From Nitrospira sp. (lineage in GTDB: Bacteria > Nitrospirota > Nitrospiria > Nitrospirales > Nitrospiraceae), in contig SWDG01000025.1 in NCBI GenBank assembly GCA_005116965.1, forward strand, positions 423,883 to 487,882: DNA of 64,000 nucleotides, given 5' to 3'. Below the pieces are notes generated by a model. That model was not told where the DNA came from. It searched no databases and saw only the letters and a list, made by a program, of their open reading frames with translations. Of the stretch, positions 1 through 10,702 are shown in pieces. A program made the translations under genes and the position numbers. Within the stretch, counting starts at the first letter, position 1. Each line of letters opens with the position of its first letter.

Positions 1-1
1 G

Positions 2-3000
2 CTGTCGAAGACCGGGCCCCCTACCGAGTTGAACATCGAATCATCACACAGGATGTGGGTCGCGTGCCGTGGGCGTGCTACGTTCAGCGACAGCGAACCG
101 GTGACGGGCATGGCCGGCACGATTGAGGATATTACCGCGCGTAAAGAGCTGGAACTGGCCCAGCAAGACTTTCGAGAAACACTCGAGAGACAAGTCCGCG
201 AACGCACTGCGACGCTGGAACAAGCCATTAGCGACCTCGAGAAAGAAGCTGAGCGGAGGCGAGGGGCCGAATCTGCGCTCAAGGCGAGCGAGCAGCGCTA
301 CCAGTCGTTGTATGAACAGAACCCCTTCATGTACTTCACCCTTACCGCTACGGGGACGGTGTTGTCCGTCAATCAATTTGGGGCTGATCAACTTGGGTAT
401 CAGAAGGAAGACCTCGTTGGTCGTTCGATCCTAAACGTGTTTGACACGAAGGATCACCAGACCGTGCTGACACAGCTCAAGGCCTCTGTAGCCAGTCCAT
501 ACACGCTGTTTCAGTGGGAGATTCAAAAAACCAGAAAAGACGGGACGAGACTATGGGTCAGGGAACGAGCACGGGCCATTTACGATTGCGCCAAGCAACC
601 CCTTGTTCTCATCTCCTGTGAAGACATCACGGAACGCCGCGACGCGGAAGACCAGCTTCAGGACAGTGAGACACGCTGGAAAGCGCTCTATGAACATGCC
701 GGCGTGGGAATCGCGCAACTCAACCTCAATGGGCGATTTCTGCGGGTCAATCCACGGCTCTGCGAAATACTGGGGTATTCACCGGAAACGATGCTCCGAT
801 GCACGTTTCAAGATCTCACTCATCCCGATGACCTGACAACGAATCTTCACGCTCTAGAAGAATTACTCGCCGCCAAACGTCCCTCATTTTCTGTGGAAAA
901 ACGGTACCGCCGAAGCGATACCACTTGGATGTGGGTCGATTTGACCCTCTCGCTGGTCCGTACCGGCTCTGGCGAACCGGCCTATTGCATCGCCGTCATT
1001 CAACATATCGACGATCGAAAGCAGGCTGAACAGCTGTTGCGCGAGAGCGAAGAGCGGTTTGAAAAGGCGTTCCGGTCGAGCCCCTATCCCATCGTCATCT
1101 CCGAGCTGGAGTCAGGCCTCTGCCTGGACGCCAACGACACAGCAATTCATCTCTTCGGTTGCCGCCCGGAAGAAGTCACCGGACACACAGTGGATCAGAT
1201 CGGACTGTGGCCGACTCCCGACCACCGGCGCCAGTTTATTGCGCAGTTGACACAAACAGGATCGGTCCGGAACGTGGAGACCGCACTCCGCATGAAATCT
1301 GGAGGGTACCGTACGTGCTTGCTCTCCGCAGAGCAAATTGAGCTGAACGGCAAAAGCTGCATGGTGACGATCGGACTCGATGTCACGGAACAACGACGCG
1401 CCGAACAGGCGCTGCGGCTGACGCAAACCGCCGTCGAGAAAGCTGCTGACATGGCGTTTTGGATCGACCGAGACGCCAATATTCTCTACGCGAACGATGC
1501 AAGCTGCCAACGGCTGGGCTATCCACAAACTGAATTACTGACGATGACGGTCGCAGACTTCGACCCAAACTACCAGCCCCAATCATGGCCGCAGCATTGG
1601 GAAACCCTTCGCCAGGCAGGTCAACTCCGGTTTGAAAGCCTGCATCGGGCGAAAGGAGGCGAAGAGTACCCAGTTGAAATCGTTGCGAACTTCGTCGTGG
1701 TCGACGGCCACGAATATAATTTCGCCTTTGCCCGCGACATCTCGGATCGTAAACGTTCCTATTCACTGCTCCAAGCCGCCATCAACTCAGTCGCAGACGG
1801 ACTGCTCGTCGTCGACCGAGAGGGAAACGTGACCAGTGTGAACCAGCGGTTCCTGCACCTCTGGAACATCCCCCACGCGTTGGCCGACAGGCGAGACGAC
1901 GAGAAGCTACTGGCCTTCGTGACTAACCAGCTTCGAGAGCCTGAGGCTTTTCTGCATAAGGTTCGAGAGCTGTATGCACATCCAGAGCAGGAAAGCTTTG
2001 ATACCCTCGACTTCAAGGACGGACGGATCTTTGAGCGCTATTCGCGGCCTCAGGTCCTCGATGATGAAATTGTCGGTCGCGTCTGGACCTTCAGGGACAT
2101 CACCGAGCACAAGCGTGCCGAAGCGGCCTTACAATCGAGCGAGCTTAGGCTCCAGCGCTTTGTCGCTGAAGCGCCGGTCGGGCTGTGTATTCTGGATGAG
2201 CATTGGCGCGCGATCAGCGCGAACAAAGCCATGAGCGAGATCACAGGGTATGCAGAACATGAAATCGTGGGCAGCACCTATGCCCTCTACACACACCCGG
2301 AAGATCTTGCGGCCAATATCATGTTGACGGATGAGTTTTTCCGCGGGGTTCGATCGGAATACACCTACGAAAAACGGTACATTCGTAAGTCCGGTGAGAT
2401 TATTTGGGTCTCCGTCAAAGCCACCCGAATCGAGTTATCGGGCCATGCTGGGCCACTTCTCCTGGCGGCGGTTCAGGATATTACCGAGCGCAAACTCGCG
2501 ATGGAAGAACGTGAGCAGTTGAGCCGGGACCTGCACGACAATATTTTGCAAGCCCTCTACGCAGTCGGCATGCAACTGGAAGCCGGCAAGTTGTCGATGG
2601 GGAAATCGCCTCGGAAGTCGAAACTCCATATGGCGCAAGCCGTAAACCAGCTCAACGCACTGATGCTTGATATCCGGCGATTCATTACCTCGTTGACCCG
2701 GCGTACGACGACGCAATTGGATTTTGGACCAGCCCTGCGACAGCTCGTCATATTGATGTCCGGGGCAAATCAGGCCCCGCCTGAACTGGAGATCGTAAAC
2801 CCGGTGCTGTCCTTCATCACACCTACGCTGGGAGAACAGTTGCTTAACATTGTACGAGAAGCCCTCAGCAATAGTACCCGCCATGCGCAGGCATCCCATC
2901 GCTGGATTCGACTCAGCCTGGTGGAAAATGTCGTCCGGTTGATCGTCGGTGATAATGGGGTCGGATTTTCGACTGTGCGCAAACGTCGAGCCGGTCATGG

Positions 3001-3124
3001 ATTGCGCAACATGGCAGCCCGAGCCAAGCAGATCTCCGCCATCTTTACGCTCAAGAGCGCACCGGGGGAAGGAACCCGCGTGATGGTCGACATTCCACTG
3101 AAGAAGGAACACCTCTATGAATAA
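2..3124 (+). CDS. Cytosolic multi-PAS sensor histidine kinase, 5' partial and frameshifted near base 55
   Basis: This is a sensor kinase whose start lies left of the window. From the TTG at 29 the protein has the tail of one PAS/PAC unit, a short coiled coil, about six complete PAS domains (roughly residues 88-210, 213-335, 338-455, 465-580, 580-700 and 705-825), then a HisKA_3 dimerisation domain with the phospho-accepting His in [10 protein letters not shown] and a C-terminal HATPase (DNGVGF, GHGLRNM). No membrane segment is visible, so it should sense in the cytoplasm. HisKA_3 kinases pair with NarL/LuxR regulators, and one overlaps its stop codon. PAS-like sequence before base 54 lies in another frame ([18 protein letters not shown]), so the N-terminal part is separated by a frameshift. 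The signal sensed is unknown. Confidence 0.85.
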   Translation: MSKTGPPTELNIESSHRMWVACRGRATFSDSEPVTGMAGTIEDITARKELELAQQDFRETLERQVRERTATLEQAISDLEKEAERRRGAESALKASEQRYQSLYEQNPFMYFTLTATGTVLSVNQFGADQLGYQKEDLVGRSILNVFDTKDHQTVLTQLKASVASPYTLFQWEIQKTRKDGTRLWVRERARAIYDCAKQPLVLISCEDITERRDAEDQLQDSETRWKALYEHAGVGIAQLNLNGRFLRVNPRLCEILGYSPETMLRCTFQDLTHPDDLTTNLHALEELLAAKRPSFSVEKRYRRSDTTWMWVDLTLSLVRTGSGEPAYCIAVIQHIDDRKQAEQLLRESEERFEKAFRSSPYPIVISELESGLCLDANDTAIHLFGCRPEEVTGHTVDQIGLWPTPDHRRQFIAQLTQTGSVRNVETALRMKSGGYRTCLLSAEQIELNGKSCMVTIGLDVTEQRRAEQALRLTQTAVEKAADMAFWIDRDANILYANDASCQRLGYPQTELLTMTVADFDPNYQPQSWPQHWETLRQAGQLRFESLHRAKGGEEYPVEIVANFVVVDGHEYNFAFARDISDRKRSYSLLQAAINSVADGLLVVDREGNVTSVNQRFLHLWNIPHALADRRDDEKLLAFVTNQLREPEAFLHKVRELYAHPEQESFDTLDFKDGRIFERYSRPQVLDDEIVGRVWTFRDITEHKRAEAALQSSELRLQRFVAEAPVGLCILDEHWRAISANKAMSEITGYAEHEIVGSTYALYTHPEDLAANIMLTDEFFRGVRSEYTYEKRYIRKSGEIIWVSVKATRIELSGHAGPLLLAAVQDITERKLAMEEREQLSRDLHDNILQALYAVGMQLEAGKLSMGKSPRKSKLHMAQAVNQLNALMLDIRRFITSLTRRTTTQLDFGPALRQLVILMSGANQAPPELEIVNPVLSFITPTLGEQLLNIVREALSNSTRHAQASHRWIRLSLVENVVRLIVGDNGVGFSTVRKRRAGHGLRNMAARAKQISAIFTLKSAPGEGTRVMVDIPLKKEHLYE

Positions 3125-3800
3125 GTCTAAACCAATTCGGCTGGTCATTGTGGACGATCATGAAGTCGTACGTATCGGGCTCTGTGCGGTCCTCAATTTG
3201 ACGCCTGGCATGAAGGTGGTAGGTCAAGGTGGGCAGATGGAGGAGGCGAAGACACTCTGTGCTCGTCTAAAACCGGAGGTCGTCTTACTCGATATTCGAC
3301 TGCCGGACGGCAGTGGGGTCGATGCCGCTCGTGAGATTCTTGCCAAATGCCCCAAGACACGCGTGTTGTTTTTGACGAGCTTCGCCGACGACCATACGGT
3401 CCTAGAGGCTATTCTGTCCGGTGCTCAAGGGTACATTCTTAAAGATATCGCATCCGAGGCGTTGGTTCGTGCCATTCGAACCGTCTACGCTGGCCAGCCC
3501 GTCATTGATCCCCGCTTGACCAAACACACCATGGAGTGGCTCAAGCACGTCTACACAGAGCCAGGCCAATCCAAACGACCACTCCTGTCACCGCAAGAAC
3601 AACGTCTCCTTCCCTTGGTGGCAAAAGGCCTCACCAACAAAGAAATCGCCATCGACCTCAGCTTGAGTGAAAAAACCGTCAAGAACTATCTCGCGAATAT
3701 CTATTCAAAGCTGAACATCGGGCGCCGATCCCAGATTGCCGCCTTCTATGCCGGGAGCTTTAAGGGCTCGGAGGTGCGTTTACCCATGGCGACTCGCTGA
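3117..3800 (+). CDS. NarL/LuxR-type response regulator
   Basis: A two-domain transcription regulator of 227 residues. The N-terminal receiver (about 7-125) has the acidic pair in VIVDDHE, the phospho-acceptor Asp in [13 protein letters not shown] and the conserved Lys in YILKD. A LuxR-type helix-turn-helix follows (about 155-215; [20 protein letters not shown]). The ATG lies inside the last codons of the upstream histidine kinase, so the two are translationally coupled and form a DevS/DevR-like pair. Its targets are unknown; the gene just downstream, a YqhA-type membrane protein, is one candidate by position only. Confidence 0.92.
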   Translation: MNKSKPIRLVIVDDHEVVRIGLCAVLNLTPGMKVVGQGGQMEEAKTLCARLKPEVVLLDIRLPDGSGVDAAREILAKCPKTRVLFLTSFADDHTVLEAILSGAQGYILKDIASEALVRAIRTVYAGQPVIDPRLTKHTMEWLKHVYTEPGQSKRPLLSPQEQRLLPLVAKGLTNKEIAIDLSLSEKTVKNYLANIYSKLNIGRRSQIAAFYAGSFKGSEVRLPMATR

Positions 3801-4063
3801 GCCAGTCATGGCTGACACGAGAAAAATGACTCCTCATCGCAACGCGTGTGGATGCTCGCCTGTTGTTGCCACTGCGGAAAGAGCCTCGCCGCCTGGGAGT
3901 CCCCATCTGCCCAACGTATCGATCTCTCCCTGGATCACTCACACGACCCACCCGCATGGCGATGGATGGAATTGACAGCTTGGAATGCACTGACTAGGAT
4001 ACAGCTCCGCTGTCCATTCGTCACTGAAGCACCTGTATCGTTGTCCTGTTTAGGAGGAATTTG

Positions 4064-4639
4064 ATGTCCGATTCTGACTCACCAGAATCTCGAGAGATGC
4101 ACAAATCACTGAAGACGTCGCACTCGGCCAGCAATCACGTCGAGGCAACGTTCGAATCCATCATCTTTGCCAGTCGGTGGATTCAAGCCCCGCTCTATGG
4201 CGGACTCATCGTGGCGGAATTACTCTATGCCTACAAGTTTCTTCTCGAGCTCTGGGAAATGGTGCTCCACATCAACAAGATGGATGAAACGGTCTTCATG
4301 CTGGGAGTTCTGGGGTTGATCGATGTGACGATGGTCGCGAATTTGCTGACCATGGTGATCATCGGCGGGTATGCGACGTTCGTCAGCAAGCTTGATTTGG
4401 AGCAGCATCCAGACCGACCCGAGTGGCTGACCCATGTCGATCCCGGGACCATTAAGATCAAGCTGGCGGCTTCGTTAATCGGAATATCAAGCATTCATCT
4501 TTTGAAGGGGTTTGTGGATGTCGCCAATGAAAACCCGGAACATCTGAAGTGGAAGATCTTCATTCACATGACTTTCTTAGCGTCTGCCATTTTGCTGGCA
4601 TGGACCGACAAGATCATGCAGAAGGACAAGAAGCATTGA
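4064..4639 (+). CDS. YqhA/UPF0114 family inner-membrane protein
   Basis: A protein of 191 residues with an N-terminal polar stretch of about 35 residues and four hydrophobic segments (about 40-65, 75-108, 130-150, 160-180). The pattern ESIIFASRWIQAPLYGGL and the later GYATF segment match the UPF0114/YqhA (TIGR00645) family of uncharacterised membrane proteins. The ATG at 4064 is preferred over the TTG at 4061 because a perfect AGGAGG lies six bases before it. The family has no established biochemical function. It stands alone between the kinase/regulator pair and the opposite-strand kinase operon. Confidence 0.85.
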   Translation: MSDSDSPESREMHKSLKTSHSASNHVEATFESIIFASRWIQAPLYGGLIVAELLYAYKFLLELWEMVLHINKMDETVFMLGVLGLIDVTMVANLLTMVIIGGYATFVSKLDLEQHPDRPEWLTHVDPGTIKIKLAASLIGISSIHLLKGFVDVANENPEHLKWKIFIHMTFLASAILLAWTDKIMQKDKKH

Positions 4640-4707
4640 AGAATGACGAGGCCCTGCCGTGAATCACTCAAAACGATAGCCGGTCATAGGGGTACCGCAG
4701 CGTCCGT

Positions 4708-6282
4708 CTAGGCAGCAAGTTTGGAGGACCCGTTTGCTTCAACAGCCGACTTGATGGCGTCAACAGTCAACGGTTTTCCGAGATGTCCATCGATGTGGAA
4801 CGGAAGATGCGCTGGAATTTCGCTACTGAGCGACTCGTGCACCAGCCCTAGAATTCGCAACCGGTAGAAGCGCTCCTTCAACCTTTGGACATGCATGCGC
4901 ACAGATTCCTGAACCAGTACATTGCACTCCACAACGAACAAGATGGGAGCAACCTCCGGACCTATCCTGCCCAGATCTTCGACGTCCGCTAGGGTATGGA
5001 CATGATATCCGAGCTTTTCCAAAGTTCTTCTAATCACGGCTTGACTGACGACTTCTTTCACATAGACAAGCGCCTCACGAGGTGTGACTGACTCCGGCAT
5101 ACGCTCACTGGCACCCGCAAGCGGGAGGTCAAACCAGAATCGGCTCCCCTTCCCTGGCATACTCTCAAACTCCATCGTTCCCCCCATCAGCTCAACCAGC
5201 TGCTTGGCGAGAGCCAAGCCGAGGCCCGTGCCTCCATACTTGCGCCGATGAGACCCATCCACCTGCACAAAGGGCTGGAACAATCGGAGAGCGTCTGACT
5301 CACTGATGCCGATCCCCGTGTCGGTCACTGAAAAGCGAATCCGACCTATATCGGTTGGGACCCCAGCCATCGAGTCTCCGGATGGCTGAGGATCCGGTTG
5401 CACCTGCAAACAGACTTCTCCTCGCTCCGTAAATTTTACGGCGTTACTGAGCAATAGGGAGAGGAGCCGACCGAGGTGAGTCGGATCCCCCCAGAGCGTC
5501 CTCGGTACCGACGATGTGATGTCATGGCGAAGGTGGAGTCCTTTCTCTTGTGCCCGCTCTCGGAATACCGCCACGCTGTCATCGACCACTCGACTCAGCA
5601 CAAACTCCTCGCGATTCATCGTGGCGCGACCGGCATCGAGTTTAGAAAAGTCCAAAATGTCGTTGACGATTACCAGCAAGGATTGAGCGGATTCCTTGAT
5701 GGTTTCAGCGCAGTCTCGCTGCTCAGGGGAGAGCTCCGTATCAAGCAACAATTCATCCATCCCGATGATACCGTTCATCGGTGTACGAATCTCATGGCTG
5801 ATGGTCGCGAGAAACTCTGACTTCAAGCGAGTGCCTTCAAGCGCGGCGTCACGAGCCTGCGTCAACTTATCCTGGCTGTCTCGTAGGTCTCGCATGGCCT
5901 GACCGGCCCGCAACATATAGCGCACCCGATGTCCGAGCAAGAGACCATTGACCGGCTTGACAATGAAGTCAGTGGCCCCAGCATCATAGGCTTGGGTAAT
6001 GGACTGATAGTCCTCGAGCCCGGTCATCATGAGCACAGGAGTGTGAATGCCTTCCGGTAATTTGCGCAGCTCAGCACAGACCGCAAACCCATCCATTTCC
6101 GGCATCATAATATCGAGAAGGATGAGATCCGGACATCGCTTGATGAAGACCTCGAGTCCAAGTCGACCATTCTCAGCTTCTTCCACCGACCAGCCGGACT
6201 GCTCAAGCGCCTCACGAGCCAGCAAGCGTGCGACGGGATCATCATCGACGATGAGAACCGTGGGACGACCGCTGTCCATCAT
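4708..6282 (-). CDS. Receiver-histidine kinase hybrid with degenerate C-terminal receiver
   Basis: A protein of 524 residues that starts with a receiver domain (about 8-122; phospho-acceptor in LILLDIMMPEMDG, Lys in FIVKP), followed by a linker, HisKA (His in [10 protein letters not shown], about residue 165) and HATPase_c (N-box [20 protein letters not shown], about 280-395). The last 120 residues resemble a second receiver but lack an obvious phospho-acceptor Asp; only a GKPLT-like end is kept. No transmembrane segment is present. Its ATG overlaps the stop of the larger hybrid kinase (ATGA), so it is the third gene of a FIST / hybrid kinase / receiver-kinase operon. It probably takes phosphate from, or feeds, the HPt of that partner. 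Confidence 0.88.
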   Translation of the reverse strand: MMDSGRPTVLIVDDDPVARLLAREALEQSGWSVEEAENGRLGLEVFIKRCPDLILLDIMMPEMDGFAVCAELRKLPEGIHTPVLMMTGLEDYQSITQAYDAGATDFIVKPVNGLLLGHRVRYMLRAGQAMRDLRDSQDKLTQARDAALEGTRLKSEFLATISHEIRTPMNGIIGMDELLLDTELSPEQRDCAETIKESAQSLLVIVNDILDFSKLDAGRATMNREEFVLSRVVDDSVAVFRERAQEKGLHLRHDITSSVPRTLWGDPTHLGRLLSLLLSNAVKFTERGEVCLQVQPDPQPSGDSMAGVPTDIGRIRFSVTDTGIGISESDALRLFQPFVQVDGSHRRKYGGTGLGLALAKQLVELMGGTMEFESMPGKGSRFWFDLPLAGASERMPESVTPREALVYVKEVVSQAVIRRTLEKLGYHVHTLADVEDLGRIGPEVAPILFVVECNVLVQESVRMHVQRLKERFYRLRILGLVHESLSSEIPAHLPFHIDGHLGKPLTVDAIKSAVEANGSSKLAA

Positions 6283-9200
6283 GCCGCCGCCCTCCCCTTG
6301 CTGATTTCGTCTTGAAAGGCGGCACAGGCGTCGGCGTAGTGTCGCTCTAGTTTCTTGAAGGTCTCATCCGCTCGCTCTGATTCTTCCCTCGCACCCATCA
6401 TTTCCAGCTCACGGCAGTCGGAAGCCAATGCAGTCGCTCCTAACTGTGCGCTACTCGATTTCAGGCGATGCGCAGCGGCACGCAGCTCAACCGCATCCTT
6501 TGACAACACGGCACGGCGTATCCGATCGATGAGCTCCGGCGACGAGTCCATATACTGAGTCACGATGCGGGCGACGATATCGGGTTGACCTGGTCGTTGC
6601 AGCGCACGGATGGCGGCTAACGCCGCCTGATCGATCGTCGTTGGTTCAACGATTGTGTCCTGGCATGGCTTTACTATCTGAAGAGCAGGAACCTCCTGCG
6701 GATGAGCAGGGTTCTGCTGCAGTGGTGGGTTCGTGACATCACCGCACACCTCGACCCGAACAGGTCTTCTGTTGAACACCCAACGAGCCAGCACCTGCTC
6801 AAGTTGAGAGAGCGTAAACGGCTTTGTCAGGTAATCATCCATGCCGGCGGCAAGGCACACCTCTCGATCTCCCTGCATCGCGTGTGCCGTCAGCGCAACG
6901 ATTGGCACATGACGAACAGATCGGTGAACGTTGATACGGGATGGCGGCGGCGTGCTGGCCTCACGTTCCCTGATCAACTGTGTCGCGGTGAAACCATCCA
7001 TCTCGGGCATTTGGCAATCCATGAAGATAAGCGCGTACTCTGCCCTTTCCACCGCAGCGACTGCTTCTCGCCCGTTCTCAGCCGTATCAATTCGAAGGTT
7101 GAGCATTTCCAGCATGCCGCAGGCGACTTCTCGGTTCACCGGGTTGTCTTCAACCAGCAGAATGCGAACCGGCTCAGATCCTTCCGCGTGATGGGCAAAT
7201 GGTTCAGCGTCGATTCTGCTTCCCTCGGCGGAAGACGGCTGCAACCTCTGAACAGAGTCGCATTCTTTGAAATAGGCGCTAAACGTGAATGTGGATCCTT
7301 CTCCCGGAGCACTGTGGAGCTTGATATGTCCACCCATGAGAGTCACGAGTTGCTTGACGATGGCCAGCCCCAAGCCGGTCCCACCATATTTCCTGGTCGT
7401 CGAGCCATCAGCTTGGGAAAACGCAGCAAAGAGATGAGCTTGAGCCTCAGGGGAGATGCCAATACCGGTGTCTCGCACTGTGACCGACAATCCATACAGT
7501 TCCCCTCGATGACTCTCTACGGACACAGCGACCTCGATGACGCCCTGTTCTGTAAACTTGACTGCGTTGCCGACCAGATTGACGATGATTTGTCTCAGCC
7601 GCGTCGGGTCGCCAAGCAGGAAAACAGGAATATCATTGGCGATATGCCACGAGAGCTTCAGGTGCTTTTTCTGCACTTCAGGCGTCGCCAGCTCAACCGC
7701 TTCCTGAATGGTCCGACGAACATCGAACGGGATGGCCTCCAGTTCTAACTTCCCGGCCTCGATTTTCGAGAAGTCCAAGATATCGTTGATGATGGCGAGC
7801 AGGACGGAACCGGATCGATGGATGGATTCCGTCAAATGACGCTCTTTGTCGCTGAGGGCACATCGGAGCATGAGTTCTGCCATGCCGAGCACGCCGTTCA
7901 TCGGTGTCCGAATTTCATGGCTCATGTTCGCAAAAAACTGACTCTTGGCTCGACTGGCGGCTTCTGCCGCTTCCTTGGCCTGACGCAGCACCTCTTCCGC
8001 CATCTTTCGGTCGGTCACATCAAGATGGATGCCGACCATGCGGGAAGACAGCTCCGCCTCATTCTTAATCATCGTGCCTCGGGCAAGGATCCATCGATAC
8101 GATCCATCCTTATGGCGAAGGCGGTGCTCGATCTCGAGCTGAGATTCCCTTCCACTCAAGTACGCCTCGATGACTCCCAGGGCTCGGTCATGATCTTCCG
8201 GATGAATTCGACTTTCCCATTCCTGAAACGTATTGCCGAGCTCGTGATCCTCATGACCCAACTGCCGCTTCCACTCAGGCGACAGATAGACATCATTGGA
8301 ATTCAGATCCCAGTCCCAAATGCCGATGTTCGTATTCTGAACCGTTGTGGTCAGGCGGCCTTCGCTGGTGCGCAAGGCCTGCTCGACTTTCCGTCTGTCG
8401 GCAGACTCGATCGCTAGCGCAACCGTATTCGCGACAGATGTGGCGAAATGCTGTTCTTCGAGCGTCCAATGTCGGGTTAGGCCGATGTGTTCGTGGCAAA
8501 TGACGCCGACCATCCGGCCTTCCGACCGAATGGGCACATCCAGCATGGAGGTAATCCCGAGTGGAGCCAGATACGTCGCTGTAAATTCGCTAGTCCTCGG
8601 ATCCGCCTGCGCATCATCGGCAGCGACGATTCGTTCGAAATCCAGTTCTTGGAAGTATTTCGGATAGTCGGTCGCCATCAACTCAATTCCCTGTGAATGT
8701 TCTTGGATGGCCAATTGATAGAGGTCCGCACAGTGAATGGCGGAACGATCCTGCGTAAAAAACCAGATACTGACCCGTTCAACATGAAGACACTCTGTAG
8801 CCAAACGTGTGATCGTGTGAAACGCGTCTTGAACATTTCCCCCATAGATCTGGGGATTTTTTGCCAGCTCGGATAATCCCGTTTGGATTCGCCTCAGCAG
8901 CCCTTCAGTGCGTTGCTGTTCCCGCTCAAGTTGTTTCTGTTGACTGATATCTCTGAAGACCAGAACGGCCCCGGTCACTGCACCGTCCAGCGACATGGGT
9001 GTGACCACCAAAGAGATGGAGACCAGCTGCCCGTCTGATGACACCAGCAGTCCGTCGTCGGTGCGATAGGGCTCTCCCGATGCGAGAGGTGGAAACGTGG
9101 CATCGGTAATCAAACACTCGTCTCGGTACTCCTCCGGACCCGGAGAAATCATCTGATACACAGGACGACCGCAGAGGGCTTCAGCCGTTCCACTGAATAG

Positions 9201-9527
9201 CTTTTCCGCTTGCTGGTTGGTCATCCTGATCTTCCAGTCTGAATCCACAACACAGAGCCCATCCCCGAGAGAGTGTACGACCGCCTGGAGTTTGTTCCGC
9301 TCCTGGGCCAGTTGTGTGTCGCTGCTCTGTTTAAGCTGCGCGTAGAGATCCTGCATCTCCTTCGAGGAGAGCGCCAACGACCGTTCTAAGAGTGCATGGC
9401 CTTGATCGGCTTCCACATAGCTCCGATCAATCCGCTCAAGCAACTCACTCCAAGCTGCAAGTGACGACGGCGGATGCTGTGCATCAAGGTCTAAACGTTT
9501 CAGTTGTCGAGCCAGCATTGGGTGCAT
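6279..9527 (-). CDS. Hybrid sensor histidine kinase PAS-GAF-PAS-HisKA-HATPase-REC-HPt
   Basis: A large cytosolic phosphorelay kinase of about 1082 residues. Visible in order: a short helical N-terminus; PAS (about 75-190); GAF (about 225-380); a second PAS of PAS_3 type (about 390-515); HisKA with His in [14 protein letters not shown]; HATPase_c ([22 protein letters not shown]); a receiver with Asp in LIFMDCQMPEMDG and Lys in YLTKPF; and a C-terminal HPt with His in AAHRLKSSSAQLGA. All four phosphorelay residues are present. The ATG at 9527 is chosen over the TTG at 9533. It directly follows the FIST gene and overlaps the next kinase by ATGA. The GAF and PAS ligands are not predictable. Confidence 0.9.
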   Translation of the reverse strand: MHPMLARQLKRLDLDAQHPPSSLAAWSELLERIDRSYVEADQGHALLERSLALSSKEMQDLYAQLKQSSDTQLAQERNKLQAVVHSLGDGLCVVDSDWKIRMTNQQAEKLFSGTAEALCGRPVYQMISPGPEEYRDECLITDATFPPLASGEPYRTDDGLLVSSDGQLVSISLVVTPMSLDGAVTGAVLVFRDISQQKQLEREQQRTEGLLRRIQTGLSELAKNPQIYGGNVQDAFHTITRLATECLHVERVSIWFFTQDRSAIHCADLYQLAIQEHSQGIELMATDYPKYFQELDFERIVAADDAQADPRTSEFTATYLAPLGITSMLDVPIRSEGRMVGVICHEHIGLTRHWTLEEQHFATSVANTVALAIESADRRKVEQALRTSEGRLTTTVQNTNIGIWDWDLNSNDVYLSPEWKRQLGHEDHELGNTFQEWESRIHPEDHDRALGVIEAYLSGRESQLEIEHRLRHKDGSYRWILARGTMIKNEAELSSRMVGIHLDVTDRKMAEEVLRQAKEAAEAASRAKSQFFANMSHEIRTPMNGVLGMAELMLRCALSDKERHLTESIHRSGSVLLAIINDILDFSKIEAGKLELEAIPFDVRRTIQEAVELATPEVQKKHLKLSWHIANDIPVFLLGDPTRLRQIIVNLVGNAVKFTEQGVIEVAVSVESHRGELYGLSVTVRDTGIGISPEAQAHLFAAFSQADGSTTRKYGGTGLGLAIVKQLVTLMGGHIKLHSAPGEGSTFTFSAYFKECDSVQRLQPSSAEGSRIDAEPFAHHAEGSEPVRILLVEDNPVNREVACGMLEMLNLRIDTAENGREAVAAVERAEYALIFMDCQMPEMDGFTATQLIREREASTPPPSRINVHRSVRHVPIVALTAHAMQGDREVCLAAGMDDYLTKPFTLSQLEQVLARWVFNRRPVRVEVCGDVTNPPLQQNPAHPQEVPALQIVKPCQDTIVEPTTIDQAALAAIRALQRPGQPDIVARIVTQYMDSSPELIDRIRRAVLSKDAVELRAAAHRLKSSSAQLGATALASDCRELEMMGAREESERADETFKKLERHYADACAAFQDEISKGRAAA

Positions 9528-9533
9528 GAACAA

Positions 9534-10676
9534 TCACGCCGCTTCGCGTAACGTCGTTAGAGTCATCGTCTGATTGTGAAGGTCACAGGTCCCAGTCGCA
9601 TACGGCGACAACTCCCCGTAGGAATAGAATCCGATCTGTCTGGTCCCTTTGGGAAGCACATCCAGAGTCGCCTCGATTTCCTCTTCCGTTCGTTCCCCCA
9701 GCACAAGACGCCGCCCCACACAACTAATTGCAATGGCAAGGGTGCAGGGACCGCCATCCGTCGAGAGCTTCGTGGAAGATGCCGCTTCTGACGCACCCTG
9801 GACTAACCGATCGAAATTCGCTTTCATCAGCTGCGCGAGCGCCCCTTCCGGAATATCGCCGGCGAAGGTCAGCGATTGTTCCCGCTCATCCACGGCCAAA
9901 ATGGTTCGGACGAGACTCTTCGAATCTGATTCGTGAGAGCGCACCGCGAGCGGAAACAAGAGCCCCGTCGCCGGCAACCCGGTCGCTCGGTCGCCAAGAT
10001 ATTCCTTGTAGAGCTGGAGCGCGGGGCGACCATCGAGCTCAAAAAGAATATTTCCTTTCGACCTCGTCACACGGCGTTCCGGGCCGAACAGATCCCACCC
10101 CCCCTTCGATCCATGTCCGATCTCAATGCGATCGCCATAAAAGCCAACAGCCGTCACAAAACCTGCTTGTGGTCGTCTGTCTTGTAGGACCCAGGTTTGT
10201 CGGAATCGGTCACCATCGCCGGCCAGTCCACCGGTCACCACAACAGACGGAGACACCTTGGAATTTAACCCCCGAACCAGTTCACTCCCATTCACATGAA
10301 GCCCGTCCGAAAGGACAAAGATGCCTTTCAATCGCGAATCGTTCAGCTGTTGGGCAATCTCCTGCCCGGCGGAGAACGAGTGGTCCGCCGACTGGACAGG
10401 CGCACTAGCCAGCCGAAGATCCGTATGATCAAATCGCACAATCGCTGCACTCACGCTCTCATCAAAGATCTGTGTTCCCAAAATCTCCCCGGCAGTCGAA
10501 CATCCGATGACGATCGCTTCGCGATAGTCATCGGCCAGCTCGCTGAGAGGATCCGCTGAATCGAGAAAGCTGGAGGACCCGAATAACAAGACCAGTGTTC
10601 GCCGAGAGTCAATACGGGGCCGGTTCTTGACGGACCAGTATTTCTTGCGATCATAACCAAAGGTATGAACTTCCAT
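9534..10676 (-). CDS. FIST domain sensory protein
   Basis: A protein of 380 residues covering the whole FIST_N plus FIST_C architecture: an N-terminal half with VIGCSTAGEI and VVTGGLAGDGDRF, and a C-terminal half with GFYSYGELSP near residue 355. FIST proteins are proposed intracellular sensors of small ligands, perhaps amino acids, and usually sit next to or are fused with signalling modules. There is no signal peptide or membrane helix. It is the first gene of a three-gene operon; the hybrid kinase begins within a few bases of its stop. A reasonable inference is that FIST presents a ligand signal to that kinase. A Shine-Dalgarno-like AGGAGG precedes the ATG. Confidence 0.88.
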   Translation of the reverse strand: MEVHTFGYDRKKYWSVKNRPRIDSRRTLVLLFGSSSFLDSADPLSELADDYREAIVIGCSTAGEILGTQIFDESVSAAIVRFDHTDLRLASAPVQSADHSFSAGQEIAQQLNDSRLKGIFVLSDGLHVNGSELVRGLNSKVSPSVVVTGGLAGDGDRFRQTWVLQDRRPQAGFVTAVGFYGDRIEIGHGSKGGWDLFGPERRVTRSKGNILFELDGRPALQLYKEYLGDRATGLPATGLLFPLAVRSHESDSKSLVRTILAVDEREQSLTFAGDIPEGALAQLMKANFDRLVQGASEAASSTKLSTDGGPCTLAIAISCVGRRLVLGERTEEEIEATLDVLPKGTRQIGFYSYGELSPYATGTCDLHNQTMTLTTLREAA

Positions 10677-10702
10677 TTTCGATCCTCCTGTTCGTTCTAG
10701 GA

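Noticed and set aside
2435-3148. 237-residue minus-strand frame at the end of the first kinase
   Set aside because: It is opposite the HisKA_3/HATPase coding region and shows no recognisable domain.
3801-4063. Cys-rich short frame (CCHCGKS) between the regulator and the YqhA-type gene
   Set aside because: It has only one partial CxxC-like cluster and overlaps other frames; no ribosome-binding site.
6702-7748. 348-residue plus-strand frame across the hybrid kinase
   Set aside because: It lies wholly opposite the kinase catalytic and receiver domains, which carry clear motifs.
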